This document shows, piece by piece, positions 1-10,534 of a stretch of DNA of 64,000 bases; the stretch's first letter is position 1, and every line of letters begins with the position of its first letter. The notes beneath the pieces are model-generated. The model was not told the DNA's origin and made no database searches. It saw nothing but the letters and a program-made list of their open reading frames with translations. The position numbers and the translations under genes are program-made. This stretch comes from Tahibacter amnicola. Its GTDB lineage: Bacteria > Pseudomonadota > Gammaproteobacteria > Xanthomonadales > Rhodanobacteraceae. The stretch spans positions 4,551,001 through 4,615,000 of the forward strand of contig NZ_CP104694.1 in the NCBI RefSeq assembly GCF_025398735.1, read 5' to 3'.

Positions 1-1284
1 CCCTGGACCAGGGAACGGATGGCGATAGACCATCTCGCGTGGCAGTCCGAGTTCGACACCCATGCGGCGGACTTCATCCTTGAACAGTTCACGCAGCGGT
101 TCGACGAGGCCGAGCTTCATATGCTCGGGCAGGCCACCGACGTTGTGGTGGCTTTTGATGACATGAGCCTTGCCGGTCTTTGATCCGGCCGATTCGATCA
201 CGTCGGGGTAGATGGTGCCCTGGGCGAGCCACTTCACGTCGGTGAGCTTGGCCGATTCTTCTTCGAAGATCTCGACGAAGAGCTTGCCGATAATCTTGCG
301 CTTGGCTTCCGGATCCTGCACGCCGGCCAGCGCCGCGTAGTAGCGGTCGGCCGCGTTCACGCGGATGACGTTGACGCCCATGTTCTGGGCCATCGTCGCC
401 ATGACCTGGTCGCCCTCGTTCCAGCGGAGCAGGCCCGTATCGACGAAGACGCAGATCAGCTGGTCGCCGATCGCCTTTTCGAGCAGCGCGGCAACGACCG
501 ACGAATCAACGCCACCGGAGAGGCCGAGCAGCACCTTGTCGGTACCGACCTGGGCGCGGACGCGCTCGACGGCATCCTCGATGATGTTGGCGGGTGTCCA
601 GAGCGTCTGGCAGGCACAGATGTCGACGACGAAGCGGCGCAGCAGCTCCGCGCCCTGCTTGGTATGAGTGACTTCCGGGTGGAATTGCACGCCGTAGTAG
701 CGACGCGATTCGTCGGCCATGGCGGCAAGGTCGAGCGAATCGGTGGAACCGACCGCCGAGAAACCCGCCGGCAGCCGGGTGACACGATCGCCGTGGGACA
801 TCCAGACATCGAGCGCGACGCGATCCGGCGTCGCGGCCACCGGCGTGCCACCCTGATCGCCCATCCAGCTTTCGCCTTCGCCGAACGTCGGCGAGCCCTC
901 GGCATCGTTCACCAGGCCCTTGAACAGGCTGCAGTGAGTCTGCGCGGTGAGGCGGGCATAGCCGAACTCGCGATGGTGTCCGCCTTCCACGCGGCCGCCG
1001 AGCTGTTCAGCCATGGTCTGCATGCCATAGCAGATTCCCAGCACCGGCAGGCCGCTATCGAAGACTTCCTTCGGCGCACGCGGGGAATTGGCTTCGGTCA
1101 CCGACTCGGGGCCGCCGGAGAGAATGATGCCTTTCGGCGCAAACGCGGCGATGTCGGCCGGATTGTGGTCCCACGCCCAGATCTCACAGTAGACGCCGAT
1201 CTCGCGGATGCGACGGGCGATCAGCTGGGTGTACTGGGCGCCGAAATCCAGGATGAGAATCTTATCGTTGTGAATATTCTGCAT
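1..1284 (-). CDS. guaA: GMP synthase (glutamine-hydrolysing), 3' end cut by window edge
   Basis: Converts XMP to GMP with glutamine and ATP in the cytosol, the last step of guanylate synthesis. The frame opens at an ATG at 1284 and stays open to base 1, giving 428 residues of a family usually about 525 long, so roughly the last 97 residues lie outside. The N-terminus reads as a class I glutamine amidotransferase ([18 protein letters not shown], then the LSGGPESV motif). The last residues in the window are the conserved RHPFPGPG of the dimerisation domain. It follows guaB on the same strand after a 92-base gap holding a perfect hairpin, so the pair is probably one guaBA unit. Identification is firm; only the C-terminus is unseen. 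Confidence 0.96.
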   Translation of the reverse strand, partial: MQNIHNDKILILDFGAQYTQLIARRIREIGVYCEIWAWDHNPADIAAFAPKGIILSGGPESVTEANSPRAPKEVFDSGLPVLGICYGMQTMAEQLGGRVEGGHHREFGYARLTAQTHCSLFKGLVNDAEGSPTFGEGESWMGDQGGTPVAATPDRVALDVWMSHGDRVTRLPAGFSAVGSTDSLDLAAMADESRRYYGVQFHPEVTHTKQGAELLRRFVVDICACQTLWTPANIIEDAVERVRAQVGTDKVLLGLSGGVDSSVVAALLEKAIGDQLICVFVDTGLLRWNEGDQVMATMAQNMGVNVIRVNAADRYYAALAGVQDPEAKRKIIGKLFVEIFEEESAKLTDVKWLAQGTIYPDVIESAGSKTGKAHVIKSHHNVGGLPEHMKLGLVEPLRELFKDEVRRMGVELGLPREMVYRHPFPGPG

Positions 1285-1343
1285 GATCGGGGTTTTTCGC
1301 TGGACGTTGCTGCTGGAGAGGTTGCCGGGCCTGGCCCTTAAAG

Positions 1344-1371
1344 CACTTGGGGACCCGCAGGTCCCCAAGTG
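1344..1371. repeat. Perfect 12-bp inverted repeat between guaB and guaA
   Basis: Arms CACTTGGGGACC (1344-1355) and GGTCCCCAAGTG (1360-1371) pair perfectly around the loop CGCA. In the guaB-to-guaA direction the hairpin is followed by CTTTAAGG and not by a run of T, so it is not a textbook intrinsic terminator. It could be an intercistronic mRNA-stabilising hairpin, a partial terminator that sets the guaB/guaA ratio, or a copy of a dispersed palindrome. Confidence 0.7.
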
Positions 1372-1376
1372 TGGTG

Positions 1377-2891
<1,515 letters not shown>

Positions 2892-3003
2892 ACTGAAATG
2901 CCGAAGGCTCTGGCCGTACAGCGCGGAATGGTACCGCGACGCCCGACCAGGCCGGCCCGTTGCGCCGATCCGCCGCGGAGGAATCCCCCGCGGCCACACG
3001 GGT

Positions 3004-4287
3004 TTATCGCGCCAGCCAGAGCGAGAGCCCTGGCCAGTAGGTGATCACCAGGGTCGCCGCCAGCATGATGAGGAAGAACGGCACGGCGGCGCGAACCAGG
3101 GTCATCACGGGCTGGCGGAAGCGCGCGCTGGCGATATAGAGGTTGATGCCCAGCGGCGGCAGGAAGATGCCCAGCTGCAGGTTGGCCAGGAAAATGATGC
3201 CCAGGTGTACCGGATCGACCCCATAGCGCAGGGCAACGGGCAACACGAGCGGCACCAGCAGGATGATCGCCGGGAAACCCTCCAGCAGCATTCCGAAGAC
3301 CAGCAGGAACAGGTTCAGGGCCAAAAGGAACAGGAACGGCTGGCTTTCCGGGATCTGCGTGCGCAGGAACTGGAACAGTTTGTCCGGCACCTCGGCATCG
3401 ATCAGCCAGTTGGTCAGCGCCAACGAGAAGCCCAGGATCACCAGGATGCCGCCCACCAGCACCATCGCGTGGCGAATCACCCGCGGCAGCTGCCCCAGCG
3501 GAATTTCGCGACGAATCAGCACTGTCACCACCAGCACGTACAGCGCCGTGGCCGCGGCTGCCTCGGAAGCCGCCAGCGCGCCGGAATAGATGCCGATCAG
3601 CACCACGAACGGCAGCGGGATTTCCCAGGCTGCCGCTTTCACCGCCGCCCACACCTCGCGCACACCGGCACTGGGCGGACGCGGTACCTTGCGCACGTGC
3701 CAGGCGCTGTACGCACCGAGCATCACGACCATCAGGAGGCACGGCAGCACACCGGCCTTGAACAGCGCATCGATTGTGACCGGCGGCGTGGTCTGGAACT
3801 GCTGCGCGACGACCCCGTAGAGGATCAGCGGCATCGAAGGCACCAGCAGCAGGCCGAGGCTGCCGGAAGCCGTCAGCAGGCCCAGGGTGAAACGCTGTTC
3901 GTAGTGCGCCTGGCGCAGCGCCGGATACAGCACCGCCCCGAGCGCGATGATGGTGACGCCCGTGGCGCCCGTAAACGCCGTGAACAGCGTGCACGCAAGA
4001 ATGGCCACGATAGCGAGCCCACCCGGCATCCAGCCGACCAGGGCGTTGGTCAACCGCACCAGTCGCTGGGGCGTCTGGCTTTCCGCCAGCAGATAGCCGG
4101 CGAGCGTGAAAAGCGGAATCGCGATCAGCGCCGGCATGTCGGAGAGGCGGTAGAACTCGACCGCCACCGCGATACCCTCCTGCCCTGCGCTGCTGAAACC
4201 CAGCAACGCGATCACGCCGAGCAGCGCGAACAGCGGCGCGCCGAGCGCCGCGAGGATCAACAGCGCCCCCACGATGACCCAGATCAT
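3004..4287 (-). CDS. TRAP transporter large permease subunit (DctM family)
   Basis: The 427-residue, strongly hydrophobic protein starts MIWVIVGALLILAALGAPLF and has about 12 predicted membrane spans, the size and hydropathy of DctM. In TRAP systems this subunit carries substrate with Na+ across the inner membrane, using ligand delivered by the periplasmic DctP protein. Its ATG overlaps the end of the small-subunit gene by four bases, so the two are translationally coupled. It ends the run tatT-dctP-dctQ-dctM. The lipoprotein TatT in the set points to a TPAT-type transporter; the substrate cannot be read from sequence. Confidence 0.9.
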   Translation of the reverse strand: MIWVIVGALLILAALGAPLFALLGVIALLGFSSAGQEGIAVAVEFYRLSDMPALIAIPLFTLAGYLLAESQTPQRLVRLTNALVGWMPGGLAIVAILACTLFTAFTGATGVTIIALGAVLYPALRQAHYEQRFTLGLLTASGSLGLLLVPSMPLILYGVVAQQFQTTPPVTIDALFKAGVLPCLLMVVMLGAYSAWHVRKVPRPPSAGVREVWAAVKAAAWEIPLPFVVLIGIYSGALAASEAAAATALYVLVVTVLIRREIPLGQLPRVIRHAMVLVGGILVILGFSLALTNWLIDAEVPDKLFQFLRTQIPESQPFLFLLALNLFLLVFGMLLEGFPAIILLVPLVLPVALRYGVDPVHLGIIFLANLQLGIFLPPLGINLYIASARFRQPVMTLVRAAVPFFLIMLAATLVITYWPGLSLWLAR

Positions 4288-4790
4288 GCGGCCGCTCCCG
4301 GTTCTTCACCGTGACGGTCGTGGGGCGGCATGAACGCGCGGATCAGAAAACGGATGGCCATCAGCCCAAAACCGATCGGCAGCACCAGCTCCAGGCCCCA
4401 GGCGGGAATTCCCAGGACGCCGGGCGTTCCGCCTTCCTTGTCCAGCTGGACCAGGGCGAGGCTGTGCCAGGTCATTGCGGCGCACAGGCCACCGGCGAAG
4501 GCCAGCGCAAGAAAGCGCGCGACGCGGAGCTTCCAGCCGCTGACGAAACGGGCGATGAAATCCAGACCGATGTGCTGGTCTTCGCGCGTGGCGATGACGG
4601 CGCCAAGCATGGCGCTCCAGAGCACCAGGGCGCGCAGCAGCGGCTCGGCCCAGGCAAAGCCGCTATCAAACACGTTGCGCAGCAGGATCTGCGCACCGGC
4701 CAGGACAACCAGTACGAGCACGAACGCCGTCAGCACCCAGTCTTCGATCAGGTGCACACGCGTCACAAGGCGCCGAAGGCGATCGGTCAC
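4284..4790 (-). CDS. TRAP transporter small permease subunit (DctQ family)
   Basis: The 168-residue protein has four hydrophobic segments, beginning with TAFVLVLVVLAGAQILLR, and the family feature LVLWSAMLGAVIATREDQHIGLD between spans 2 and 3 that is typical of DctQ. It pairs with the large permease to form the membrane part of the transporter. It overlaps that gene by four bases and begins 15 bases after the dctP stop, which fits one operon. Confidence 0.88.
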   Translation of the reverse strand: MTDRLRRLVTRVHLIEDWVLTAFVLVLVVLAGAQILLRNVFDSGFAWAEPLLRALVLWSAMLGAVIATREDQHIGLDFIARFVSGWKLRVARFLALAFAGGLCAAMTWHSLALVQLDKEGGTPGVLGIPAWGLELVLPIGFGLMAIRFLIRAFMPPHDRHGEEPGAAA

Positions 4791-4805
4791 GAACAGGGCT
4801 CCTGG

Positions 4806-5810
4806 TTACTGCCTGGCGCGTACGGCCGCCAGCTCGTCATTGAGCACTTTGTACAGCTCGGCCGAAAACGCCTTCTCGCCCTCCAGTTGCCTGGAGGCGT
4901 CCTGGCCGACGGTCTGCCAGGTTTTCTGTTCCTCGGCACTGGGCTGATAGATCGTGATGCCCTGCCCCTTCAGCGTTTCCAGTGCGGCCTTGTTGTCTTC
5001 GATGCTGACCTTGTCCAGGCGCGCGAAGGCCTTGGCCATTTCATCCTTCACGGCGGCCTGGTCATCCGGCGTCAGCTTGTCGAAGGCTTTCTTGTCGACG
5101 GTGAGCACGCCGACGACGTAGCTGACCGGCAGATCGACCACGTGCTTGATCTTGGTGTGCCACTGGAACGCGATGCTGCCGGCCATGGTGTTGGCAGCCG
5201 TATCGATCAGGCCGGTCTGAAGGCTGGTGAACACGTCGGCGAGCGGCAGCGAGATCGGCGTCACGCCAGCCGCCTTGAACGCCACTTCGGCGATGTAGTC
5301 GCCCTGCGGCACCCACACCTTGGAGGCCTTGAGGTCATCGCGGTTCTTGATCGGCTTCGTGCTCATGATATAGGCGAAACCGCCTCCGGACAGACCCAGC
5401 GCGACGAAACCCTTCGGTTCAAAGCCAGCCTTGATCTTTTCGTCCAGCTTGGCGCGGACGGCGTCGACTTCCGCCTGGCTGCGGAAGATGAACGGCAGGC
5501 TGTAGATCTGGACATCGGGATTCACGCCGGAGATCTCGCCACCGGTGAAGGCGCCGCCGTGCAGCTGGCCGATCTTGATCTTGCGCAGAACCGTGGCCGG
5601 ATCGCCCATCACGCCGCCCGGGTAGTACTTGATCTCGACACGGCCTTCCGTGCGCGTCTTGACCGCGTCTGCACCCGCGCGCATTTCGCGCATCCAGGCG
5701 GTGCCGTCCGGCGCTACGGTCGCGATCTTGAACACTTCCGCCGCGGATGCGACGCCCGACAGCAGCGCCAGCGCGAGCAGACTCCACCGTCCCATCTTTC
5801 GGATCTTCAT
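4806..5810 (-). CDS. TRAP transporter periplasmic solute-binding protein (DctP/TatP-like)
   Basis: This periplasmic receptor hands its ligand to the DctQM permease. The 334-residue product has a Sec signal peptide (MKIRKMGRWSLLALALLSG, cleavage near ASA-AEVFK). The body is a standard DctP fold, with ATVAPDGTAWMREMRAGADA near the mature N-terminus and VQIYSLPFIFRSQAEVDAV after it. The ATG at 5810 is preferred over one four codons upstream because GGAG lies six bases before it. The upstream neighbour encodes a TatT lipoprotein, so this is probably the TatP partner of a TPR-associated TRAP system. In the studied Treponema pair, TatT trimers dock on TatP and hydrophobic ligands were proposed. Confidence 0.88.
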   Translation of the reverse strand: MKIRKMGRWSLLALALLSGVASAAEVFKIATVAPDGTAWMREMRAGADAVKTRTEGRVEIKYYPGGVMGDPATVLRKIKIGQLHGGAFTGGEISGVNPDVQIYSLPFIFRSQAEVDAVRAKLDEKIKAGFEPKGFVALGLSGGGFAYIMSTKPIKNRDDLKASKVWVPQGDYIAEVAFKAAGVTPISLPLADVFTSLQTGLIDTAANTMAGSIAFQWHTKIKHVVDLPVSYVVGVLTVDKKAFDKLTPDDQAAVKDEMAKAFARLDKVSIEDNKAALETLKGQGITIYQPSAEEQKTWQTVGQDASRQLEGEKAFSAELYKVLNDELAAVRARQ

Positions 5811-5853
5811 GATGTGCTCCACGTTCCGGTGCCTGCGAGCGGCACGCGGTTGT

Positions 5854-6717
5854 CTAGAAATAATCTTTGCCGGTCTGCAGCAGGAGTTTTCCGCGCTCCT
5901 GCGCCAGCGTGTTCATCAGCGTGAGCGTGGGCGCCTCGGCCGGCGCGGCGATCACTTCGTTGAGAAGCCGGTCGTGCAGCTCCTGGTCGAACACCAGCCG
6001 CGCGTAGTACTGCGCGTAGAGTGTCTTGGCCATGAGGTTCTTGCCGCCGGACATGGCAATGGCTTTCTCGAAATAGGTCTTGCCCAGTTCCGGCTTGCCG
6101 CCGAGCGACTCGGGGCGGAGCGAGTGCAGCACCCCCATCACCATGTTCGGTGCACCCGCTTCATAGTCGGGACTGAGCGCCAGAATGCGCTCGAAGATCA
6201 GCTGCACCTTGGGAAGATCGGCAATGGCGTTCCAGTCGCCACTGTCCTGCTGGATGCGGCCAGCCCAGGCAGAACCCAGCCCGTACAAAATGTCGATCTC
6301 TTTTGCCCCGGCCCTGTTCACCGCCGCCGCGAAGGTTTCATAGGGCTGCGCCAGCACATCGCACAGCGGCTTTGAACGAATGCAGGTGGCGCGCCTGGCG
6401 TAATCGAAGGCCTTGAGCGAAAGACGCTTGCCGCGCTCGGGCTCGGTCACGAAACCGCCAGCGTAAGCGCCGTAGAGTTTCGCACCGGCCAGCAGGGTAC
6501 CGGTATTGTTCGGATCACCCTGTATCAGCGCGTCGAGCAACAGCAGGTACGCGGGCACGCCATCGCGCACCGTGGCGGGATCGTTCTCGTTGAGAATGGC
6601 GGTACCGAGATTGTCGGCAAAGCGTTGCGTCGCCTTGTTGACGATCCCGGCGCAGCCGCTCAGGGCGACCGCGGCCAGGCACAGTCCGGCGAACTTCCGT
6701 GGGAGCGAAGTCTTCAC
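5854..6717 (-). CDS. tatT: TatT-type TRAP-associated TPR lipoprotein
   Basis: The 287-residue protein has a lipobox (LSGC, Cys22) after a hydrophobic stretch and an all-helical body with TPR-like pairs. It resembles the TatT family (Tp0956 of Treponema pallidum): a lipid-anchored periplasmic trimer that works with the TRAP binding protein. The gene starts four bases after folD stops and lies 43 bases before dctP, so it reads as the first transporter gene of the operon. Family assignment rests on recognisable stretches such as GVPAYLLLLDALIQGDPNN and on context. Confidence 0.8.
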   Translation of the reverse strand: MKTSLPRKFAGLCLAAVALSGCAGIVNKATQRFADNLGTAILNENDPATVRDGVPAYLLLLDALIQGDPNNTGTLLAGAKLYGAYAGGFVTEPERGKRLSLKAFDYARRATCIRSKPLCDVLAQPYETFAAAVNRAGAKEIDILYGLGSAWAGRIQQDSGDWNAIADLPKVQLIFERILALSPDYEAGAPNMVMGVLHSLRPESLGGKPELGKTYFEKAIAMSGGKNLMAKTLYAQYYARLVFDQELHDRLLNEVIAAPAEAPTLTLMNTLAQERGKLLLQTGKDYF

Positions 6718-6721
6718 GTGA

Positions 6722-7582
6722 TTATCGTCCGTCGAAGAAGGTTTCGGCCGCTTCGAGGGTGTTCTCGATCAGCGTCGCCACGGTCATCCGCCCGACACCG
6801 CCGGGAACCGGCGTAATCCACGACGCGCGCTCGGCTGCGACATCGAATTCCACGTCGCCCACCAGGGTTCCATCGTCGAGCCGGTTGATGCCGATGTCGA
6901 CCACGATGGCACCGGGTTTGATCCATTCGCCCTTGACCAGCCCTGGACGTCCGACGGCGACCACGACGATGTCGGCCTGGGCAACGAACCCCGCGAGATC
7001 GCGCGTGAATTTGTGGCAGGAGGTGGTGGTGCAGCCCGCCAGGAGCAGCTCGAGCGCCATCGGCCGGCCGACGTGGTTGGAAACGCCGACGATGACGGCA
7101 TGTTCGCCACGGATTGGTTTGTCGGTGTGGGCCAGCAGGGTCATCACGCCCTTGGGCGTGCATGGGCGCAGGCCACGTTGGCGCAGGACGAGGGAACCCA
7201 CATTGGCGGCGTGGAAGCCATCCACGTCCTTGCGCGGATCGATGCGATTGATCAGCGCCGTCGCGTCGATATGCGGCGGCAACGGCAGCTGCACCAGGAT
7301 GCCGTGAACCTTCTCGTCGGCATTGAGTTTGTCGATCAGGGCGTAGAGATCGGTCTGGCTGGTGTCAGCGGGAAGGTCGTAGTCGAACGAGCGGAAGCCG
7401 ACCTGCTTGCAGGCCTTGCGCTTGTTCTTCACGTAGACGCCGGACGCCGGGTCGCTGCCAACGAGCACGACAGCCAGTCCGGGACGTGATTTGCCGAGGG
7501 TGGCCCGTTCGGCGACCCGGGCCTGGATCCGGGCGAGCAATTCGTCGGCGATGCGTTTGCCGTCCAGGATGCGGGCGGTCAT
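6722..7582 (-). CDS. folD: Bifunctional methylenetetrahydrofolate dehydrogenase / methenyl-THF cyclohydrolase
   Basis: Interconverts 5,10-methylene-, 5,10-methenyl- and 10-formyl-tetrahydrofolate with NADP+. The 286-residue product has the catalytic [14 protein letters not shown] (Tyr and Lys), the nucleotide-binding [17 protein letters not shown] and the C-terminal [16 protein letters not shown]. In Escherichia coli FolD the last motif has proline where this one has arginine (codon CGG, one base from CCG). It is the first gene downstream of a good promoter and is followed at four bases by the TRAP operon, so it may be cotranscribed with it. Confidence 0.95.
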   Translation of the reverse strand: MTARILDGKRIADELLARIQARVAERATLGKSRPGLAVVLVGSDPASGVYVKNKRKACKQVGFRSFDYDLPADTSQTDLYALIDKLNADEKVHGILVQLPLPPHIDATALINRIDPRKDVDGFHAANVGSLVLRQRGLRPCTPKGVMTLLAHTDKPIRGEHAVIVGVSNHVGRPMALELLLAGCTTTSCHKFTRDLAGFVAQADIVVVAVGRPGLVKGEWIKPGAIVVDIGINRLDDGTLVGDVEFDVAAERASWITPVPGGVGRMTVATLIENTLEAAETFFDGR

Positions 7583-7678
7583 GGTCTAGCAAATCCCGTA
7601 CCGGCCCGCGGCCGATCAGATGAGTGCATACGATGCGCCACGCTTCGAAGACGCCGAAGGGCGGCGGGCAAGGCGCGC

Positions 7679-7707
7679 ATTATCCACGGTCGGACGGGGG
7701 GCCTCAA
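7679..7707 (-). promoter_or_regulatory. Predicted sigma70 promoter of folD
   Basis: TTGAGG (7702-7707) and GATAAT (7679-7684) on the minus strand are spaced 17 bases apart, matching consensus at four and five of six positions. A transcript from here would have a leader of about 90 bases before the folD ATG. No riboswitch fold was recognised in the leader. Confidence 0.55.
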
Positions 7708-7804
7708 ACCGCCCCGACACCTCGACATGGCTGGAGGAATCGTTCGCAGGCGGCTTCGCGGCCTACAATTCCCGCTCTTCTGCCCCCTGGACGATCCCAC
7801 CGAC

Positions 7805-8098
7805 ATGAACACCACTGAACTGGAAGCTGCCGCGTTCCGTCGTCTCCTGGCCCATCTGCGCGAACGCAGTGATGTGCAGAACATCGACCTGATGATCACG
7901 GCCGGCTTCTGTCGCAACTGCCTGGCTGACTGGTACCGCGACGCCGCCGCCGAGCGTGGCGCGGACCTGTCCAAGGACCAGGCGCGCGAGCACATCTACG
8001 GCATGCCTTTCGGCGAGTGGAAAAGCCGGTACCAGAAAGACGCCACGCCGGAGCAGCTCGCCGCGTTCGAGCGCAGCCAGAAGAAAACGCACGGCTGA
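7805..8098 (+). CDS. Small conserved DUF1244 protein
   Basis: The 97-residue protein has the conserved core GFCRNCLADWYRDAA with two cysteines, followed by HIYGMPFGEWKSRYQ, which identify the DUF1244 family. These are small, mostly helical cytosolic proteins of unknown function, common in proteobacteria. The start MNTTELEAAAFRRL fits family N-termini; no strong ribosome binding site precedes it. A possible -10 box TACAAT is at 7764-7769. It stands alone on the plus strand, divergent from folD and convergent with moeB. Confidence 0.85.
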   Translation: MNTTELEAAAFRRLLAHLRERSDVQNIDLMITAGFCRNCLADWYRDAAAERGADLSKDQAREHIYGMPFGEWKSRYQKDATPEQLAAFERSQKKTHG

Positions 8099-8114
8099 GG
8101 GACAGCGTGGCGCT

Positions 8115-9269
8115 TCAGTGCGCCGCGCAGATCTGCTCGATATCGACATAGGGCACGAGCCCGGGTGCGCTGCAGCCGGGACACTGTGGATCGCGCCCCA
8201 GGCGCAGCGTCCGGAAGCTGGCTGCCAATGCGTCGTAGCACAGCAGCCGCCCGACCAGGGGATCGCCCCGCCCCAGCAGGAGCTTGATCGCCTCGGTCGC
8301 CTGGAGCAGGCCGATGACGCCCGGCAGCACGCCCAGCACGCCCGCCTCCGCGCAATTGGGTGCTTCCGCCGCTGACGGCGGTTCCGGAAATAGACAGCGA
8401 TAGCACGGCGACGCGGCGTCACGCGGGTCAAACACGCTGACCTGGCCCGTGAAACGGTGCACCGCACCGTAGACCAGCGGCTTGCCCAGGTTCAGGCAAG
8501 CGGCATTGAGAAGATAACGGGTCGGGAAATTGTCCGCGCCGTCGATCACGACGTCGGCGTCGGCGAGGACCGACTCCACGTTGCCCGCCAGCAGGCGCTC
8601 GTTGACGACGTCCACCTGGATGCGGGGGTTGAGGCCGGTCAGCGTCATTCGCGCCGACTCCGTCTTGAGCATCCCGACACGGGCATCGGCGTGCAGGATC
8701 TGGCGCTGGAGATTGGACCGCTCGACGTGGTCGTCATCCACCAGGCACAACCTTCCAACACCGGCCGCGGCAAGGTAGTACGCCGCCGGAGACCCCAGGC
8801 CGCCAGCGCCGATCAGCACCACGGTCGACCGGGCCAGCCGCGCCTGCCCTTCGGCGCCGACTTCCGGCAACAGCAGATGGCGCGAATAGCGTTCGGCGCT
8901 GTCCGTATCCAGCGCGCTGCGCTCGATCGGCAATGCGCCGGCAAGCCACGCCGCGTAGCCACCCGCGACGGACGCGACAGTGGCGTAGCCGAGCTGGCGC
9001 AGGGTGTCGGCCGCAAACAAGGAACGCGTGCCGCTGCCGCACAGCGCGTATATGGGCGTCGCCCGGTCGGGTACCTGCTCGCCGACGCGCAGCTCCAGGA
9101 AACCGCGGGAAATACCCAGCGCGCCGCGGGGCATGCCGGCGGAACGTTCGCCGTCGTCACGCACGTCGATCAGCACCGCACCGGACTGCGTGGCCTCCCA
9201 GGCCTGGACCGGCGTCACTTCGCGAACGCGCGTCCGCAATTCGGTGAGCAGTTCTTCGCGGCTGGGCAT
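8115..9269 (-). CDS. moeB: Molybdopterin-synthase adenylyltransferase with N-terminal rhodanese domain
   Basis: The C-terminal two thirds is a ThiF/MoeB E1-like domain that adenylates the C-terminus of a small sulfur carrier. It shows the ATP loop LIGAGGLGSPAAYYL, GADNFPTRYLLN, and the zinc pairs CYRC and CPGC. Residues ~10-115 form a rhodanese domain with the active loop CGSGTRS. In the better known MOCS3/MoeZ proteins the rhodanese is C-terminal, so the order here is reversed. The ATG at 9269 is two bases after the moeA stop. A ThiF role in thiazole synthesis is possible, but the moeA-mobA context favours molybdopterin. Confidence 0.88.
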   Translation of the reverse strand: MPSREELLTELRTRVREVTPVQAWEATQSGAVLIDVRDDGERSAGMPRGALGISRGFLELRVGEQVPDRATPIYALCGSGTRSLFAADTLRQLGYATVASVAGGYAAWLAGALPIERSALDTDSAERYSRHLLLPEVGAEGQARLARSTVVLIGAGGLGSPAAYYLAAAGVGRLCLVDDDHVERSNLQRQILHADARVGMLKTESARMTLTGLNPRIQVDVVNERLLAGNVESVLADADVVIDGADNFPTRYLLNAACLNLGKPLVYGAVHRFTGQVSVFDPRDAASPCYRCLFPEPPSAAEAPNCAEAGVLGVLPGVIGLLQATEAIKLLLGRGDPLVGRLLCYDALAASFRTLRLGRDPQCPGCSAPGLVPYVDIEQICAAH

Positions 9270-9271
9270 GA

Positions 9272-10534
9272 TCAGCAATTCTCCGGCAGGGGAAGGATCG
9301 GGACACAGGACCCTTCCGGCAGGTGTTCGTCGCTTTCAGACAGCACAATCAGGCAGTCGGCTTCGGCGACGCTGCGCAGGACCCCTGAGCCCTGGCGCAA
9401 GAACGGCGTCACCCACACGCTGCCGTCGCCACGGCTTTCCCAGCGCGCACGCTGGAATTCGGCACGGCGGTGATTCTTCACGATAGCGCGGGACAACCGC
9501 GCGTGCCACGGCCGTGGTGGCGGGCGCCCCGCCAGGGCATCCAGCGCCGGCCGCACCAGGGCGAGGAAGGTGGCCATGCTCGATACCGGATTACCCGGCA
9601 GGGCGAATACCAGGGCCTCGCCGACGCTGCCAAAGAGCATCGGCATGCCGGGTTTCATGCGCACTTTCCAGAAATCGACCGTCCCGACCTGCTGCAGCAG
9701 GCGTGGCAGGAAATCAGCCTCCCCGGCCGACACGCCGCCCGAGCTGATCACGATATCGGCCTCGGCGGCGGCGTTCCGGAGCGCCACGCGCAGCGCCTCC
9801 GGATCGTCGCGGACGTGCTGGTGGCGCAGCACCTGGGCGCCGGCCTGTTCGAGCAGGGCCGACAGGGTGAACTGGTTGGAGTTGTAGATCTGTCCGTGGC
9901 CCAGCGGGAATCCGGCGGCGGCGATCTCGTCGCCGGTGGTCAGCACGATGGCTCGCACAGGCTCAACCACCTCGACGTGCGACATCCCGAAGGAGGCCAG
10001 CACGCCGAGCCGAGCCGGCGTCAACACCGTGCCGGGTGCGAAGGCCAGATCGCCAACGAGGTAGTCCTCGCCGGCCGGGCGCACATGCGAACCGGCGGTC
10101 TCGCCGGCCGCGATCCACACGGTGTCGCCGTCGACGCGCACGTTTTCCTTGATGACGATGGTGTCCGCGCCAGGCGGTACGGGCGCGCCGGTCGTCACCC
10201 GGACGCACTCGCCCGGCTCGACGCAAATGGGTGACCCATCACCGGCCAGCCGGGTACCCCGCAGATGCAGGGCCCGTTCGCCCAATCCCGGCAGGTCGCT
10301 GCCGCGCACTGCAAATCCGTCCATCGCGGAATTGGCAAAGGGCGGAACCGACAGCGGGGCATGCACCGCAACCGCCAGGATGCGGCCACGCGCCTGCCCC
10401 AGCGTCAGTTGCGCAGTACGCGGCGGGCAGCCGCCTGCCCGGCGGAGGATGCGCTCGCGCGCATCGTCGACACTGATGCCCGTGGCGAACCGGGACGTTT
10501 CTGTCGATTCGGTGCCCCCCTGCGATGAACTCAT
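9272..10534 (-). CDS. moeA: Molybdopterin molybdenumtransferase
   Basis: Inserts molybdate into adenylated molybdopterin. The 420 residues carry the family motifs NSAMDGFAVRGSDLPG, TGAPVPPGADTIV, TTGDEI, SSGGVSAGEADFL and ALPGNPVSSMATFLALVRP, followed by the C-terminal MoeA domain IV. It overlaps the end of mobA by four bases and is followed at two bases by moeB, so mobA, moeA and moeB form a tight unit. No moaA-E genes are in the window. Confidence 0.95.
   Translation of the reverse strand: MSSSQGGTESTETSRFATGISVDDARERILRRAGGCPPRTAQLTLGQARGRILAVAVHAPLSVPPFANSAMDGFAVRGSDLPGLGERALHLRGTRLAGDGSPICVEPGECVRVTTGAPVPPGADTIVIKENVRVDGDTVWIAAGETAGSHVRPAGEDYLVGDLAFAPGTVLTPARLGVLASFGMSHVEVVEPVRAIVLTTGDEIAAAGFPLGHGQIYNSNQFTLSALLEQAGAQVLRHQHVRDDPEALRVALRNAAAEADIVISSGGVSAGEADFLPRLLQQVGTVDFWKVRMKPGMPMLFGSVGEALVFALPGNPVSSMATFLALVRPALDALAGRPPPRPWHARLSRAIVKNHRRAEFQRARWESRGDGSVWVTPFLRQGSGVLRSVAEADCLIVLSESDEHLPEGSCVPILPLPENC

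Noticed and set aside
7583-7804. Short plus-strand frames (7620-7818) between folD and the DUF1244 gene
   Set aside because: They have no ribosome binding site or recognisable family and cover the folD promoter region.
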